A DNA stretch of 64,000 nt from Mantamonas sphyraenae. Taxonomy: Eukaryota > CRuMs > Mantamonadidae. Shown here one piece after another: positions 36,724 through 47,348 of the stretch. Numbering within the stretch: position 1 is the first letter of the stretch; the number at the start of each line of letters is the position of its first letter. Both the position numbers and the translations under genes were made by a program. The stretch is taken from contig JAPMXV010000007.1 of the NCBI GenBank assembly GCA_026936335.1, positions 62,001 to 126,000 of the forward strand, read 5' to 3'. The notes below the pieces were generated by a model. The model searched no databases, had not been told where the DNA came from, and saw only the letters and a list, made by a program, of their open reading frames with translations.

Positions 36724-39700
36724 ATGCGCCACAAGCGCGTCGCACCGGAAGATCCGCATGTGGTGGTGCACACCTCGCCATCGCAGACCCCTGTGCGCGT
36801 GATGGAAACCAGCCAGTCCTTCCATGGCGACCACGGCGAGGCCGCGGACCGGACGCAACGGTTGCCGGCCTCCCAATCCAGCAGCGGTTCCACAGGCAGC
36901 ACCCGCACCCTTTCGGCCTCTTCCAGCGACGAGGAAGTGCACGAGAATGCATCGTATGTCGCAGCCAAGAATGGGCCTGCCAAACTGAGTGCTTTCTCCC
37001 CCGGAGCTGCTCTCGCCTCTCCTGCTCTCGATGGAGCGCCTGCTCCCCTTCCGTTTCGTGGCAGCACTTCGTCGCTGGGCACACCTATGTCAAGCAAATC
37101 ACACCGCCGAAAATCCATCATCAGTGTGCCTTCCCTCTCTTCGCTCCGCCACGAGGAACGTGCAGACAGCAGTGCGTCGCTCGCCCACACCTCTTTCTAC
37201 GGAGTGGAAGCAAACCCGACCACATATCTCCGGCAGAAACTCACCTTGGGGTTCCACAAGCTCGCTGACCCGCAGCTTGAGGCCGAGTACCAGAGCAAGA
37301 GTATGCAGCGCAGTAGGCATTATGTGCGCGGCCTTCATCTGCTCGTCATGCTCTTTTACATCCTGCTGGAGGCTCGAGAAGCAATTTGGAAGCAAGAGCT
37401 ACTCGAAGTTCGCCTCGTCCTCGCTGCCATTGTCCTTTTTGGCATGCTCCTTGTGCTCGCATGCACCTCCAACGATTATTTACACACACACGTGCACCCT
37501 ACAGCCTCTATGGTCTTCTCCATCACGGTCAGCGTCGTTTTCACCTTGGCGGAAATTCAGTTTCGCCTCCCCAACCTCTACGCAGAGGAGATTTTCCTTG
37601 TATATGCCTACTCCCTGCACTTGGCGCCGCTCAGCCTGGCCCAGGCCACCGTTGTGGTGTCGCTGGGCCTTCTCGACTCGGCCCTGCAGCTGTTTCTTTT
37701 TTCATACCTTGGCCAGGACTACCTCTTTGATTCTGGCCTGTGGCCGTACACAGCCGTGGCGACTGGCAACAACTTTTGGCGAGTGTCGGCCATCGCCCAG
37801 CTCATTCTGATCCTTCTGTGCCTCGCTCTGTTTGTGGCGCGCCGAGATCTCGAAAAGGAAAAACGCACCCAGTGGCTCATCGAGCAGTATGCACAGGACA
37901 CGCAAGTGACTTTGGAGCACCAAACTGTAAAGTCGCATCGCCTGCTCGGCAGCATGCTGCCCCAGCACATTGTCAAGACATTGGTTCAGGATCCGGAGAA
38001 CCTGGCCATTGCCGAGAACCGAGAGCAGTGCAGCATCCTCTTTGTCGACCTCGTGGGCTTCACCAAGATGAGCAGCGGCCTGAGAGCACAGGACGTCGTG
38101 GATCTGCTCAACGACCTGTTTTCCCGCTTCGACGACGTCGTTGCCGAGTACCACTGCTGTGAAAAGATCAAGAATATCGGCGATGCTATGATGGTAGGCG
38201 CAGGCGTCATGCACAAAGCTGACCCGCAGCTGTCTGCCACCCAGTTGGTGGCCCTGGCTCTGCAGCTGATGGAGGCCAAGGACAAGTTCAACGCCACGTC
38301 AGACATTCCTGTTGAGCTGCGCATGGGCATCCACACGGGCGATGTGGTGGCAGGAGTAATCGCATCGCTTGCGTTTGATGTATGGGGCGAAACAGTCAAT
38401 CTGGCTGCCAAATTTGAGACGGCCAGCCAACCAGGCAAGCTTAACATTTCCGCAGCCACGTACGCGCTCGTCAGCGACTACTTTGCCTGCACAGACCGAG
38501 GTAAGGTCGACATCATGGGACGTGGGAAAATGCGTGCCTTCTTTGTACAGGAGATGATTGGACCCCAGGGTGGGTTGCACAGGGCCCGACGAGGGTCACA
38601 CGAAAGCACAACCAAGATCAAGCGTCTTGCAGACATTGCCAAGGGACGGCCACGCCGCACCTCGGAGGACAGTGAACGAAGCATGGGCACAGCAGGTATC
38701 AATAGCCCCGGAGGTCAACAGCAGACAGCCGGCAACAGCAACAGCAGCAGCAGTGGCAGTGGCAGTGGCAGCAGCAGTAGCAGCAGAAGCAGCAGCGGCG
38801 ATGGGCACGACGATGAAGCATTGCAAGATGAAAGTGCCGCAGACACCACCGAGTCGATGGAGGACCAGCAGACGGGCAACGATTCGGAACTGGTACTCAA
38901 CAACGCAAGTGCCGCCACGTACCACAGGCAGCTGAGCATCACCCTGCCTCGCCAAAACTCGTTTGGTCAGACGGCGCTGTTCAACAACCTGTCCAGCATG
39001 CTGAATGCTCCCAACACGCCCGGGATGATGGGCTCGATGCTGAGCATCATGGAGTCGCAATCGCACAGCGGAACGTCGGCGCACCTGTTTCAGTCTGTGC
39101 ACTCGCTGCAAGAGCACTCGGAAGCCGATGTGCAGACAAACCTCAATCCATGGACCCTGCGCTACTCACAGTTTCTACTTGACGAGGACATGAAGACGGA
39201 ACGCATGTTGTTGCGTCGGTACGGACCAATGCCCACCAGGTTGGCGGTGATGGACTTCCAACGGGGCCACACACGCAAGCCAAACCACAACAGCGAAGAG
39301 TCGGAGTCTCGGCGTGCGAGCGGCACCGATGGTGAGGCGACACGTCGACCTTCGGCATGGCTGCGCGAGGCGCAGCAGAAGGTGCAAGACAGCCGCACGA
39401 TCCGTGCAGGCCTGATGGGCCAGACAGACTCGTTGGGCAGCTCCTTTAGCGCCAGCGAGAGTGCAGACAGGAGTTTGTTCCCGTCCGACTCGTTCACAAG
39501 CATGCCAGAGGTGCCCATGGACGAACCGGACGATCTGCCCGACCTGGAGCAGCGCTACATGTTCCACCACGCACTTTCCACATGCAAGGACCTGCGGCGT
39601 TATTTGCTCATGTTGGCCACCTTGATTGTGTTTGTGGAGGTGATAGACCAGTACCTGGTGACCGAGGTGCAATACGACCTGGCCCTGTCGCGCATTGTGC

Positions 39701-40893
39701 GCTACGCCGTCATGCTCCCGTTGATCGGCGTCAACGTGGCCATCACGCTGTGCTCTTCAAGTACATACGTGCGGTGGAAGCAGCCGGTGACTGCGGGTGT
39801 CCACATGTTGCTGGCAATTGCGTTTATGGTGCTCGCAATCATAACGCATCAAGCGCGCTACTTTACGGGCGTGTACATGATGACCTTGGTGTCCCTTTTG
39901 TTTTCTGGCATGACCTTTGTGGTGGCCTGGATTGTGGCGGTGACCATGAATGTGTTCACGGTCCTGATCATGATTGTGTTTGCATCCGAGTTTCCGCGAA
40001 CGCAACAGTGGGACTGGTACTTGAGCAACGCCCTAAGCATCCTGGGCATCTCTTCGTTTGTGGCATACCTCTACGAGCATCGCAGCCGTGCCGTATTCCT
40101 CACCAATGTGTCTTTGATGCGCCAACAGCGTGTTCTGCAGGCGTCGCGGGACAACTTCCAACGGTTGCTGCGCCAAATGTTTCCCCCCTCTGTGGCCGAG
40201 CGGCTGCAACTGCGTGAAGAGGCCTTTGGTGAGAGCATCGACGACGTTGCGGTGCTGTTTGCCGACGTGCGCAACTTCAACGACCTGTGCCAGGGATTGT
40301 CGCCGTCCGAGATGATTGCCTTGCTGGACAATCTCTTTACACTGTTTGACCTGCTTGTGCAACAGCATCACACATGCAAGGTCAAGACAATTGGCGACTC
40401 GGTGATGGTTGTGGCAGGGGCACCACGACCGAGGAACAAGCATCGCTCGCGTGAGCGTCAACGGAAGGTGAACGTGCACCGTGCAGCCAACCTGGCCCTG
40501 AGCATGCTGAATGAGGTGCAAAACCTGACGCTGAATGTGGGTGGGGTGCCACGCTCGTTTGAAATCCGGGTGGGCATCAATCTGGGCCCCGTGGTGGCTG
40601 GGGCTATCGGACACCACAAGTTCTTCTGGGACGTATGGGGCGACACCGTCAACGTGGCATCGCGCTTGGACCGCTTGGGTGAGTCGAACAAGATCCAGGT
40701 GCCGCACCATGTGTACATGGAATTGCGGGACGACTACCACCTGGTGGCGCGTGGCGTCATCCCGGTCAAGGGCAAGGGCATGATGAAGACATACTACCTG
40801 TTGCACCATAAGGAAGACTGCAGTGGAGACGAGTGTCTGGGCTTGGTGGACTGCATGGACGACGACCAGCATCTGAGCACAGACACGGAATGA
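36724..40893 (+). CDS. transmembrane adenylyl cyclase with two cyclase domains
   Basis: Single exon, 1,389 residues from the ATG at 36724. Layout: disordered N-terminus (1-190), first multi-pass block (about 200-380), cyclase domain C1 (about 425-610), a low-complexity S/G-rich linker (about 620-950), second multi-pass block (about 980-1140), cyclase domain C2 (about 1165-1375). This is the animal-type membrane cyclase architecture. C1 has metal aspartates D442 (FVDLVGFT) and in KNIGDAMM, the adenine-selecting Lys/Asp pair and VWGETVN, but lysine replaces the transition-state arginine (NLAAKFE). C2 retains metal aspartates D1181 (FADVRNF) and in KTIGDSV, Lys/Asp specificity residues, and the full asparagine/arginine pair (VWGDTVNVASR). 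In animal enzymes C2 has lost its metal aspartates, so this looks like a less specialised version. It makes cAMP. Confidence 0.93.
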   Translation: MRHKRVAPEDPHVVVHTSPSQTPVRVMETSQSFHGDHGEAADRTQRLPASQSSSGSTGSTRTLSASSSDEEVHENASYVAAKNGPAKLSAFSPGAALASPALDGAPAPLPFRGSTSSLGTPMSSKSHRRKSIISVPSLSSLRHEERADSSASLAHTSFYGVEANPTTYLRQKLTLGFHKLADPQLEAEYQSKSMQRSRHYVRGLHLLVMLFYILLEAREAIWKQELLEVRLVLAAIVLFGMLLVLACTSNDYLHTHVHPTASMVFSITVSVVFTLAEIQFRLPNLYAEEIFLVYAYSLHLAPLSLAQATVVVSLGLLDSALQLFLFSYLGQDYLFDSGLWPYTAVATGNNFWRVSAIAQLILILLCLALFVARRDLEKEKRTQWLIEQYAQDTQVTLEHQTVKSHRLLGSMLPQHIVKTLVQDPENLAIAENREQCSILFVDLVGFTKMSSGLRAQDVVDLLNDLFSRFDDVVAEYHCCEKIKNIGDAMMVGAGVMHKADPQLSATQLVALALQLMEAKDKFNATSDIPVELRMGIHTGDVVAGVIASLAFDVWGETVNLAAKFETASQPGKLNISAATYALVSDYFACTDRGKVDIMGRGKMRAFFVQEMIGPQGGLHRARRGSHESTTKIKRLADIAKGRPRRTSEDSERSMGTAGINSPGGQQQTAGNSNSSSSGSGSGSSSSSRSSSGDGHDDEALQDESAADTTESMEDQQTGNDSELVLNNASAATYHRQLSITLPRQNSFGQTALFNNLSSMLNAPNTPGMMGSMLSIMESQSHSGTSAHLFQSVHSLQEHSEADVQTNLNPWTLRYSQFLLDEDMKTERMLLRRYGPMPTRLAVMDFQRGHTRKPNHNSEESESRRASGTDGEATRRPSAWLREAQQKVQDSRTIRAGLMGQTDSLGSSFSASESADRSLFPSDSFTSMPEVPMDEPDDLPDLEQRYMFHHALSTCKDLRRYLLMLATLIVFVEVIDQYLVTEVQYDLALSRIVRYAVMLPLIGVNVAITLCSSSTYVRWKQPVTAGVHMLLAIAFMVLAIITHQARYFTGVYMMTLVSLLFSGMTFVVAWIVAVTMNVFTVLIMIVFASEFPRTQQWDWYLSNALSILGISSFVAYLYEHRSRAVFLTNVSLMRQQRVLQASRDNFQRLLRQMFPPSVAERLQLREEAFGESIDDVAVLFADVRNFNDLCQGLSPSEMIALLDNLFTLFDLLVQQHHTCKVKTIGDSVMVVAGAPRPRNKHRSRERQRKVNVHRAANLALSMLNEVQNLTLNVGGVPRSFEIRVGINLGPVVAGAIGHHKFFWDVWGDTVNVASRLDRLGESNKIQVPHHVYMELRDDYHLVARGVIPVKGKGMMKTYYLLHHKEDCSGDECLGLVDCMDDDQHLSTDTE

Positions 40894-40920
40894 ACAGAAT
40901 GTTTGCGTTCACATCCGCGT

Positions 40921-42826
40921 TCATTTCTCCTCCTTCAGCAATGCCCGGCGACGTTCAGGCACATGAGGCTTAGGATCCTCGCCGCGCTTTGTGTGCAGAC
41001 GCCTGTTGTTCTCCTTGCGTTCCATGGCAGCCTTCATGATGGACTTCTTCCTCTTTGCGCTGACAATCATCTTGGGCACGTGACGGTGTCGTGCGATGGA
41101 GCGTACTTCGTACATGTGCTTGTACCTCTGCTTGAGCTTGTCATTGTACTCTTGCTTGGCCTTCTGGCGTGGCAGCAGCTTGCCTGTGCGCTTGCTGCGG
41201 TTGGATTTCCACAGACGCACGTTTGTGTCGTCGGACCCGCTCAGGACATACTCGCCATCGCCGGAGAAGCGGACGGAAAAGATGCGTTGCATGCGTGAAG
41301 TGTGATACACCTCACGGCTGTGGCCGCCGTTGTAGGCAAAGATGCGCAGTGTGCGATCGTAGCTTCCGCTGACAAACTCGCGGCCGTTTGGGTTGAAATC
41401 CACGTCCAGCACCGCGCTCACGTGGTCTTTGTGTACATACAGGGCGCGATTGAGCTTGCGCATGTCGAAGGAGTACAGGTTGTGGTCCTCATTGGCCTGT
41501 GCAAGCGGGAAGGCGAGCGGGATGTCAGCGCACAGGGGCTCCGCGGGAAAGAAGTGAGTGTTGGCGTATGGACGTACCGCCACAAAGTTAAAGGGCTCTC
41601 GGGGGTTCCAGCACATGCGATTGCATCGCATGCGCATGGTGAGCTTGCGCAAAGCGGATCCCTGGCGGATGTCGTAGAGCATGATGCTGCGGTCTGTGGC
41701 TGTGGCAGCAACAATGTCCGACTCGGCCGGGTTAAACTTGACGCAGGTGATGGAGGTGGCACCCCAGGAAAAGGTATGGATTGGGTCGGAACGACGTTTG
41801 TCCCAAATGCACAGGTCCTGGCCCGAGGTGGCAAACTGCTGCTTGGACCAGTGGTGGTCAATGTCAATGAAGCCAGTTTCGCCCGTATACACAGTGATGG
41901 GCTCGTCGGCATCTTCTCCGCCGTCGTCCTCGTCCGTGTCCAGTCGCCACAGCTTCACTGTCTTGTCCTCGCTGCATGACACAAACGTGCGTCCGTTCTG
42001 TGCCACGGCCAGGCCGCGCACAAAACCTTTGTGTGCGTCGCGAATGCTCCAGCGTTCCTTCCTGAGCGTGGGTTTTGGTGTCCAGAGGCGTCAGCAGGGT
42101 GTTGGTTCAACGCGGATGAGGAAACGGGTGGTTGCAGAGGGTGAGCATGTGCACCGTAGCGACGGGCAAGGCGGACCAGGACGGGGTTTAATTGGGCGAG
42201 TCACGTACTGCAGACCGAGATCCCAGACCTTGATTTCTGTGGCAGATTGTGAAGCAACGCATCAAAAGGGGGTCAGCGAGTGTCGCTTATGCGAGCAGGG
42301 GAGTTGCGCCGGGTGGGAAACGGACCTCCGTCACATGCGCCGGACAACAGCGTGGTGATGCTCGTCGGCGAGCGGTTCATGCAAAACACGCCGTCGCGAT
42401 GGCCATCCATTGCAGAGACAAAGGGTTTGGCAAACACGTTGTCCAGTTTCACAGCGTTGAGAGCACGCACGTACTCGCGGCCCTTCTCAAACGGATGCAG
42501 CTTGGGATCCACGTTGCGGAACACCTTTTGCAGATCCTGGGCGTTGGTGCGAGTAAACTCGCCCTCGTCACGCGAGATGGTCTTTACTTTCTGTGGAGTG
42601 GTCGTGGCAACAAAGGGAAGGAGGAACACGGGACGACAGCGGCAAGGTGAGACGGGAGAGCATGCTGTGTCAGCGTGCACAGCAGAGGTGTCACAACAAC
42701 AGGGAATGTGTGCGTGTGGCGTGTGTATGCCTGCGCACAAACGTGTGCACCCACACATGCATGGGGCAGTCAACGCACCAGACGACGAGACATGTGTTGG
42801 GGCACAAAGTGCACCTGCGCACGCAT
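40921..42826 (-). CDS. DCAF13: DDB1/CUL4-associated factor 13 (Sof1), WD-repeat protein
   Basis: Exons on the minus strand: a probable 12-bp first exon 42826-42815, then 42590-42326, 42236-42209, 42061-41578 and 41496-40921; total about 454 residues (human 445). N-terminal KVKTISRD, NVDPKLHPFEKGREYVRALNA and FAKPFVSAMDGHRDGV match Sof1/DCAF13. WD repeats fill the middle, and the diagnostic basic C-terminus (KHMYEVRSIARHRHVPKMIV, ERRRALLKEEK) is complete. The protein is a nucleolar factor for 18S rRNA processing in the small-subunit processome; UTP6, another processome member, is two genes away. The last intron (41577-41497) is 81 bp with no stop, so it can be mistaken for coding sequence. Removing it restores NFVAANEDHNLYSFD as in homologues. 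The first exon is the least certain part. Confidence 0.92.
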
Positions 42827-42847
42827 CGCAACTTCGCCCCACACTCC

Positions 42848-43384
42848 ATGAGCTCCAACGACCAGTACGATTCCGACGAAGAGGCCGACTACGAGGCCGA
42901 CGACTACCAGGGTTCCTCGGCAGGAGGCAACTCGAGCAGCGGCGGGGGCTTGCAGATGCCCGAACACGACCGCGATGTCCGCGCGGCTGAGGAGGCGGAG
43001 CAGGCTGGTGACGAGGTGTTGTTGGTCATCGATGTGGACGGAAGCACGCAAGAGATGAAGGTGAGGAGCAGAAGGGGTGATGGGTAGCCTTGCAAGGGAG
43101 AGCGGCGGGCACAAACGCCAGGAGGGGATTCGTGTTTATGTGCCCTCTTGTCCGGTTTCCACGCCCGCTCAAACACTCACACGCGCACTGTCTTGCACAC
43201 ACACACTCAGTTCAACGCGGGCCACACGGTGAGCCAGGTCAAGGCACAGATCGAAAAGGACCTGGGCATTGCCTACCAGTCGCAAACGCTGCTGTACAAC
43301 GGCAACATGATGATCGATCCGCTGTGTTTGAGCGATCTGGGCCTGGCCAGCGGAACTTTCGAGGTGACGCTGAAGCAGGGATGA
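42848..43384 (+). CDS. small ubiquitin-like-fold protein with acidic N-terminus
   Basis: Two exons, 42848-43060 and 43211-43384, phase 0, total 128 residues. Residues 1-50 are acidic and glycine/serine-rich (YDSDEEADYEADDYQ). Residues about 55-128 form a ubiquitin-like fold: EVLLVIDVDGSTQEMKF, HTVSQVKAQIEKDLG, QSQTLLYNGNMM and GTFEVTLKQG. It ends KQG, without a diglycine, so conjugation is unlikely. I cannot assign it to a named UBL family. Its start lies 21 bp from the predicted DCAF13 start on the other strand and its stop 51 bp from the UTP6 stop. Confidence 0.8.
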
Positions 43385-43435
43385 GAGTATGGAATGGAAA
43401 CACTGTATGAAGCAGAACACTGTCTCGTCCGTTGT

Positions 43436-45974
43436 CTAGGCGCTGCTGTCCTTGAGCTGCTGCCAACCGATGACAAACGCATCTGTGTTGCGCAGGTTTG
43501 CGATGGCACGCTTGTAGAGGGCATTAAAATCGCTCCAGCGTCCATACTTGGCCAGGTAGTGGCCATAGTCCAGCCACATGGCCTGCTGAGTGCGTGCCGG
43601 CCCAGCCAGTGCCCGTCTGTACAGAGAGTCGATCATTTCCTTTGCGGCTTTGCGCTCCTTGCGTTCCGCCGTGCCGGCAAGGACCGCCTCCTCCATGTTG
43701 ATGCACGTACGCAACAGGCCAAGGGGCGCCCCGGGCTGCTCCAGCATCTCTTTGTACACTTGGCGCATGAGAGAGGCGCCGCCGGCCAGCCTGGCCCAGC
43801 GCAGGTGCTTCTGGCACAGCGATCGCTCGGGTGACTTGTCCGCTTGGCTGGCTCGCTTCATGTATGCGGCCAGTTTCTTGGTGGGCAGGGGGGCAGTGAG
43901 AAGGAAGTCGATGAACGAGTCCCAGAGGACTGTCTGAGCCACAGAAGCGTCCTCGTCGTCACGCTTTGCCATGGCTTTCAACGCCTGTTCAAACAGCTCG
44001 GTTGCCTGTGCATGCACTTTGCCGTCGCTGGACGCAGCTCCTGCGTGAATAGTGAGCGCAATGAGGCGCAGCCAAGCGTCGGCGCTGAGGGGATGGTCTT
44101 CCACCGCCAGTTTGCTGATGGCCAGGGCGCCCTGCATGTCTCCTGCACTCAACATGCACTCTGTCCACATGGCATACAGCTCGGGACTGCCTGCTTGCGC
44201 ATCGGCAGCGCGTTGGCACACCTCCACCACCTGCTCCACCAGCGGCTGCACGGCTTCGTCGTTGCGGATCTGCTCCAGCAGGAATCGTACATAGCACGCC
44301 CACATCTCAGGTGTGGGCAGCATCTGCAGCGCTGCTTCGTACTCATGGCTCGCGTTTTCCAACGCTTCGGTCATGTATGATGCGTACGAGGGCAGCGAAT
44401 CGTCCTCTTCGTCCTCCTCCGCTTCCGCCGTGCTCTCTCCGTCGCTGTTCTCCACCTCCTGCTCGTTCTCGTCAAAAAGACGCTGCAGGCTCTTGGGCAC
44501 TTTGACATGCCTGCGTGCAAACGTATCCCACGCCAGCTCTTGGTCCGGGAACGAGCGCACAATGTCTTCGTAGATGTCTTCCACAAACTCGTGGCTCTCG
44601 ATCAGATCGCCCACCAAGGCGCTGCTCCTGTTTACGGCCTCGTAGATGTGCAGGAATCCCACACGGAAGGGCAGGTCATCCGGGATGGCCTTGACGCCGT
44701 TGCGAAACACCACCATAGGCACCGCGCCCTGCAAGAACATCTCTGTTGCCGATTTGCCCTTTGTGTCTCCCGCCTCCTCTGTGTCCATCCCATCCTCCAC
44801 GTCGTCCTCCACGTCGTCCTCCCCGTCGTCCTCCTCATCCTCCTCACCATCCTCATCCTCCTCTTCTTCATCATCCTCCTCATCATCCTCTTCCTCATCC
44901 TCCTCTTCCTCCTCCTCTTCTTCATCCTCCCCTTCCTCCTGTGCAGCGCGTGCTGCCCGTCGCTCGGCACTGGCGGCGGCTTGGCTGGACGACGACCCGA
45001 TGCCCAGAATGGCGTGGCGTGTGCGCACCTTGTCCAGATACAGCAGCTCCAGACGGAAGTATTCGTGCCACACACGCTTGCTGTCGGGCAGGGCACGGAT
45101 GGCCTTCTGCATGAGCGCACGCGCGGCGGTCATGTTTTGGTTCTCGTCAAACTCAAACGAGGCCGCAAGAATCCACACCGCCTCGCTGGAAGAGTGGAAC
45201 TGCAGACAGCGCCCAAAAATCTTGCTCAGTGCCTTGCGGTGGCCTTCCCTCCAGCAAAAGTCAATGTACTGCAGCCATACGCCGAGTTCGAGTTTGTACC
45301 GCCGGACCATGCGCTCGTAGATAAACTTGATGCGTCGAACGCCTGCGAAATCACTGAGGGAGTTGTTGCGTGTGATGCCTGTGTCCGTGTGTGTGCTTGT
45401 GTCAGCCACTGGTGTTTGCACACTTGGAGAATCCGTCGCTGGCGCCCGTGCATGTTTTCCTCACCTGCCCGCCGCTTCCGCTTGTGCCTCAGCTGGTCCA
45501 ACATGGACTCGTACTGGATGTACTTGAGAAAGTCCAGCTTTGTGGCTGCGCGTTTGTGCACCCCATACTCCAGCTGCCGCCTGCGCTTGACAATGGCCTT
45601 GATTTCGGCCTGCAATGCGACGCCCCGTCCGCGTTGTGTCAGTCCCTTTCTGCCGCACTTCCTCGTCGTCCGGTCGCAAATCCACTGCACCACACGCATC
45701 CCACCCAAGCTGGCACTGTCCTATTGCCACCTCGTGTGTCTCTGCCCCTCCGTTGGAGTCATGCTGCAACCTACGTCTGTGAACAATCCCTTGCGCTGCA
45801 GATCCTGCAGCTCCGGGACCATGTCCTCCATCAACTTGTTCACCAACTCCGCCTGTGTGTGTGTGTGTGTGTGTGGATGTGGCGTTGTGCATGCATGGGG
45901 CATAGGTGAGTGGGAGACATGGGGGTGAGTGGTCCCATTGCTTTGCGGTGGTGCGTCCAAAAACAACTGACCAT
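43436..45974 (-). CDS. UTP6: U3 snoRNA-associated protein 6 (HAT repeats)
   Basis: Exons on the minus strand: 45974-45972 (ATG only, donor GTCAGT), 45852-45775, 45609-45465 and 45342-43436; total 710 residues. The tiny first exon is supported by the next one opening directly with AELVNKLMEDMVPELQDL, the conserved UTP6 N-terminus lacking only its methionine. AEIKAIVKRRRQLEY and FLKYIQYESMLDQLR follow, then HAT repeats (VWLQYIDFCWREG, SEAVWILAASFEFDE, RVWHEYFRLELL). A long acidic insert (runs of E and D, about residues 185-245) interrupts the repeats; it is larger than in animal UTP6. UTP6 is part of the UTP-B module of the small-subunit processome in the nucleolus. Its start codon is 6 bp from that of TANGO2. 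Confidence 0.93.
44804..44943 (-). repeat. GAG/GAT-rich acidic microsatellite-like tract within UTP6
   Basis: About 140 bp composed almost only of GAG, GAA, GAT and GAC codons, encoding the acidic insert of UTP6. It is a likely hotspot for length variation. Confidence 0.8.
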
Positions 45975-45980
45975 TCTCGG

Positions 45981-47299
45981 ATGTGTGTGATTTTCTTTGG
46001 CTGGCAGGTGCATCCCAAGTACAAACTTGTCCTTTTGTCCAACCGCGACGAGAGCTTGGAGCGTGAAACCACTCGTGTGCATGTGTGGGACAACGGAGAC
46101 GAGGTGAGTTAGCCCAAAGGTGCACCCCCCACCTGGAAGACCCGCTGCAACCGCTGCGACCGCTGTGTCCGGTGCCGTGTGTATGCACTCCTCCATTGCC
46201 ACGCTCACACACAGATTCATCCCCCCATCCACTCTCGATGGCCCTTTCCCTGGCCTTGTGGCCGACGGATTCCCACCCACCCTGCTCCGGCTGTGCACAG
46301 GATATCCTCGCTGGAAAGGACGAGCAAGCACATGGCACGTGGTTGGGAATGAGCTTGCGTACAGGCAGGCTCGCCGCAGTCACCAATGTCTCGCTGTGGC
46401 GACTGGAAGGTCCGTTTGCGCTGTCGAGTTGCCCAAACGCGGTTCCGCGCTGCTTGGCTCGCCCCGTCCCAGCTGCCAATCATCGTTCCGCGCTCGCTGT
46501 GGTCCTGTCGTCATTTCCTTTTACTTTCCGATGTAGCTGTCACGCAAGTACTCACCCCCGTTCCTCACACGATCGCTGTGCAGAACCCCTTTCTCGCGGA
46601 AGTCTGACCCACGACTTTCTCCTAGGTTCCAGCTCCGTCGAGGAGTATGTGCAGTCTCTGAAACAAGACCAAAAGCTGTACAACGGCTATAATTTGCTGT
46701 TGATGGACGACCAGGATCACTTTGGCCATTGCTCCAACTGCACCGAGGACTACGCGGGCGAACTCTCACCCGGCATCTACTCCGTCTCCAACATGCACTT
46801 TGACAGCCCTTGGAGCAAGCAAGAGCGCGGAAAGATGCTGTTGGAACAAACTCTGAAGCAGAGCAGTGATGAAGACCTCGACCCTTATGCTCTGTGGGCC
46901 ATTCTGTGCGACGCAGACTCCACCGATGCCGTTGTTCCTGAGACCGCCTATGGAGACGCGTGGGAGGAGCGGACCCTCAGTATTTTCGTGCCCCACTTCT
47001 CGGTAGATGAGGACGAGGCCACCGATGGCTTTGTGCACTACGGCACACGTGCACAGACGCTCGTGCTTGTGGACCAGGACAACAAGGTCACGTATGCAGA
47101 GCATGCCTTTGACAACACCTCCAAGGAGTGGTCCATCTGTGCCTACGAGTTTACCATCGGGGACATGTCGTCCCTGGTTGATGTCAGCGACACCTTTGAC
47201 GCTGCCAAGGTTCCGCTCCCGGACAAGTGGGAGGAACACCATCGCGCAGCCAATCCAGGGGCCTCCAAAAGCAATGCGGGCACAAGCAACAGCGAGTGA
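45981..47299 (+). CDS. TANGO2: TANGO2 / NRDE family protein
   Basis: Three exons, 45981-46103, 46301-46409 and 46584-47299, total 315 residues (human TANGO2 is 276). It starts MCVIFF, as in nearly all members, where Cys2 is the predicted N-terminal nucleophile after methionine removal. The namesake SNRDE motif is present, followed by HGTWLGMS, LAAVTN, YNGYNLLL, SPGIYSVSN, SPWSK and a C-terminal block YGTRAQTLVLVD. Family roles reported include lipid/acyl-CoA metabolism, haem trafficking and Golgi organisation; the biochemical activity is unsettled. The C-terminal 60 residues are polar and longer than in animals. The gene overlaps the UTP6 5' region, the two start codons being separated by 6 bp. 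Confidence 0.92.
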
Positions 47300-47348
47300 G
47301 TGCGTGATGAAGTGCAGAATTTTGTTTTTCTTGGTTCCCCGGATCAGA

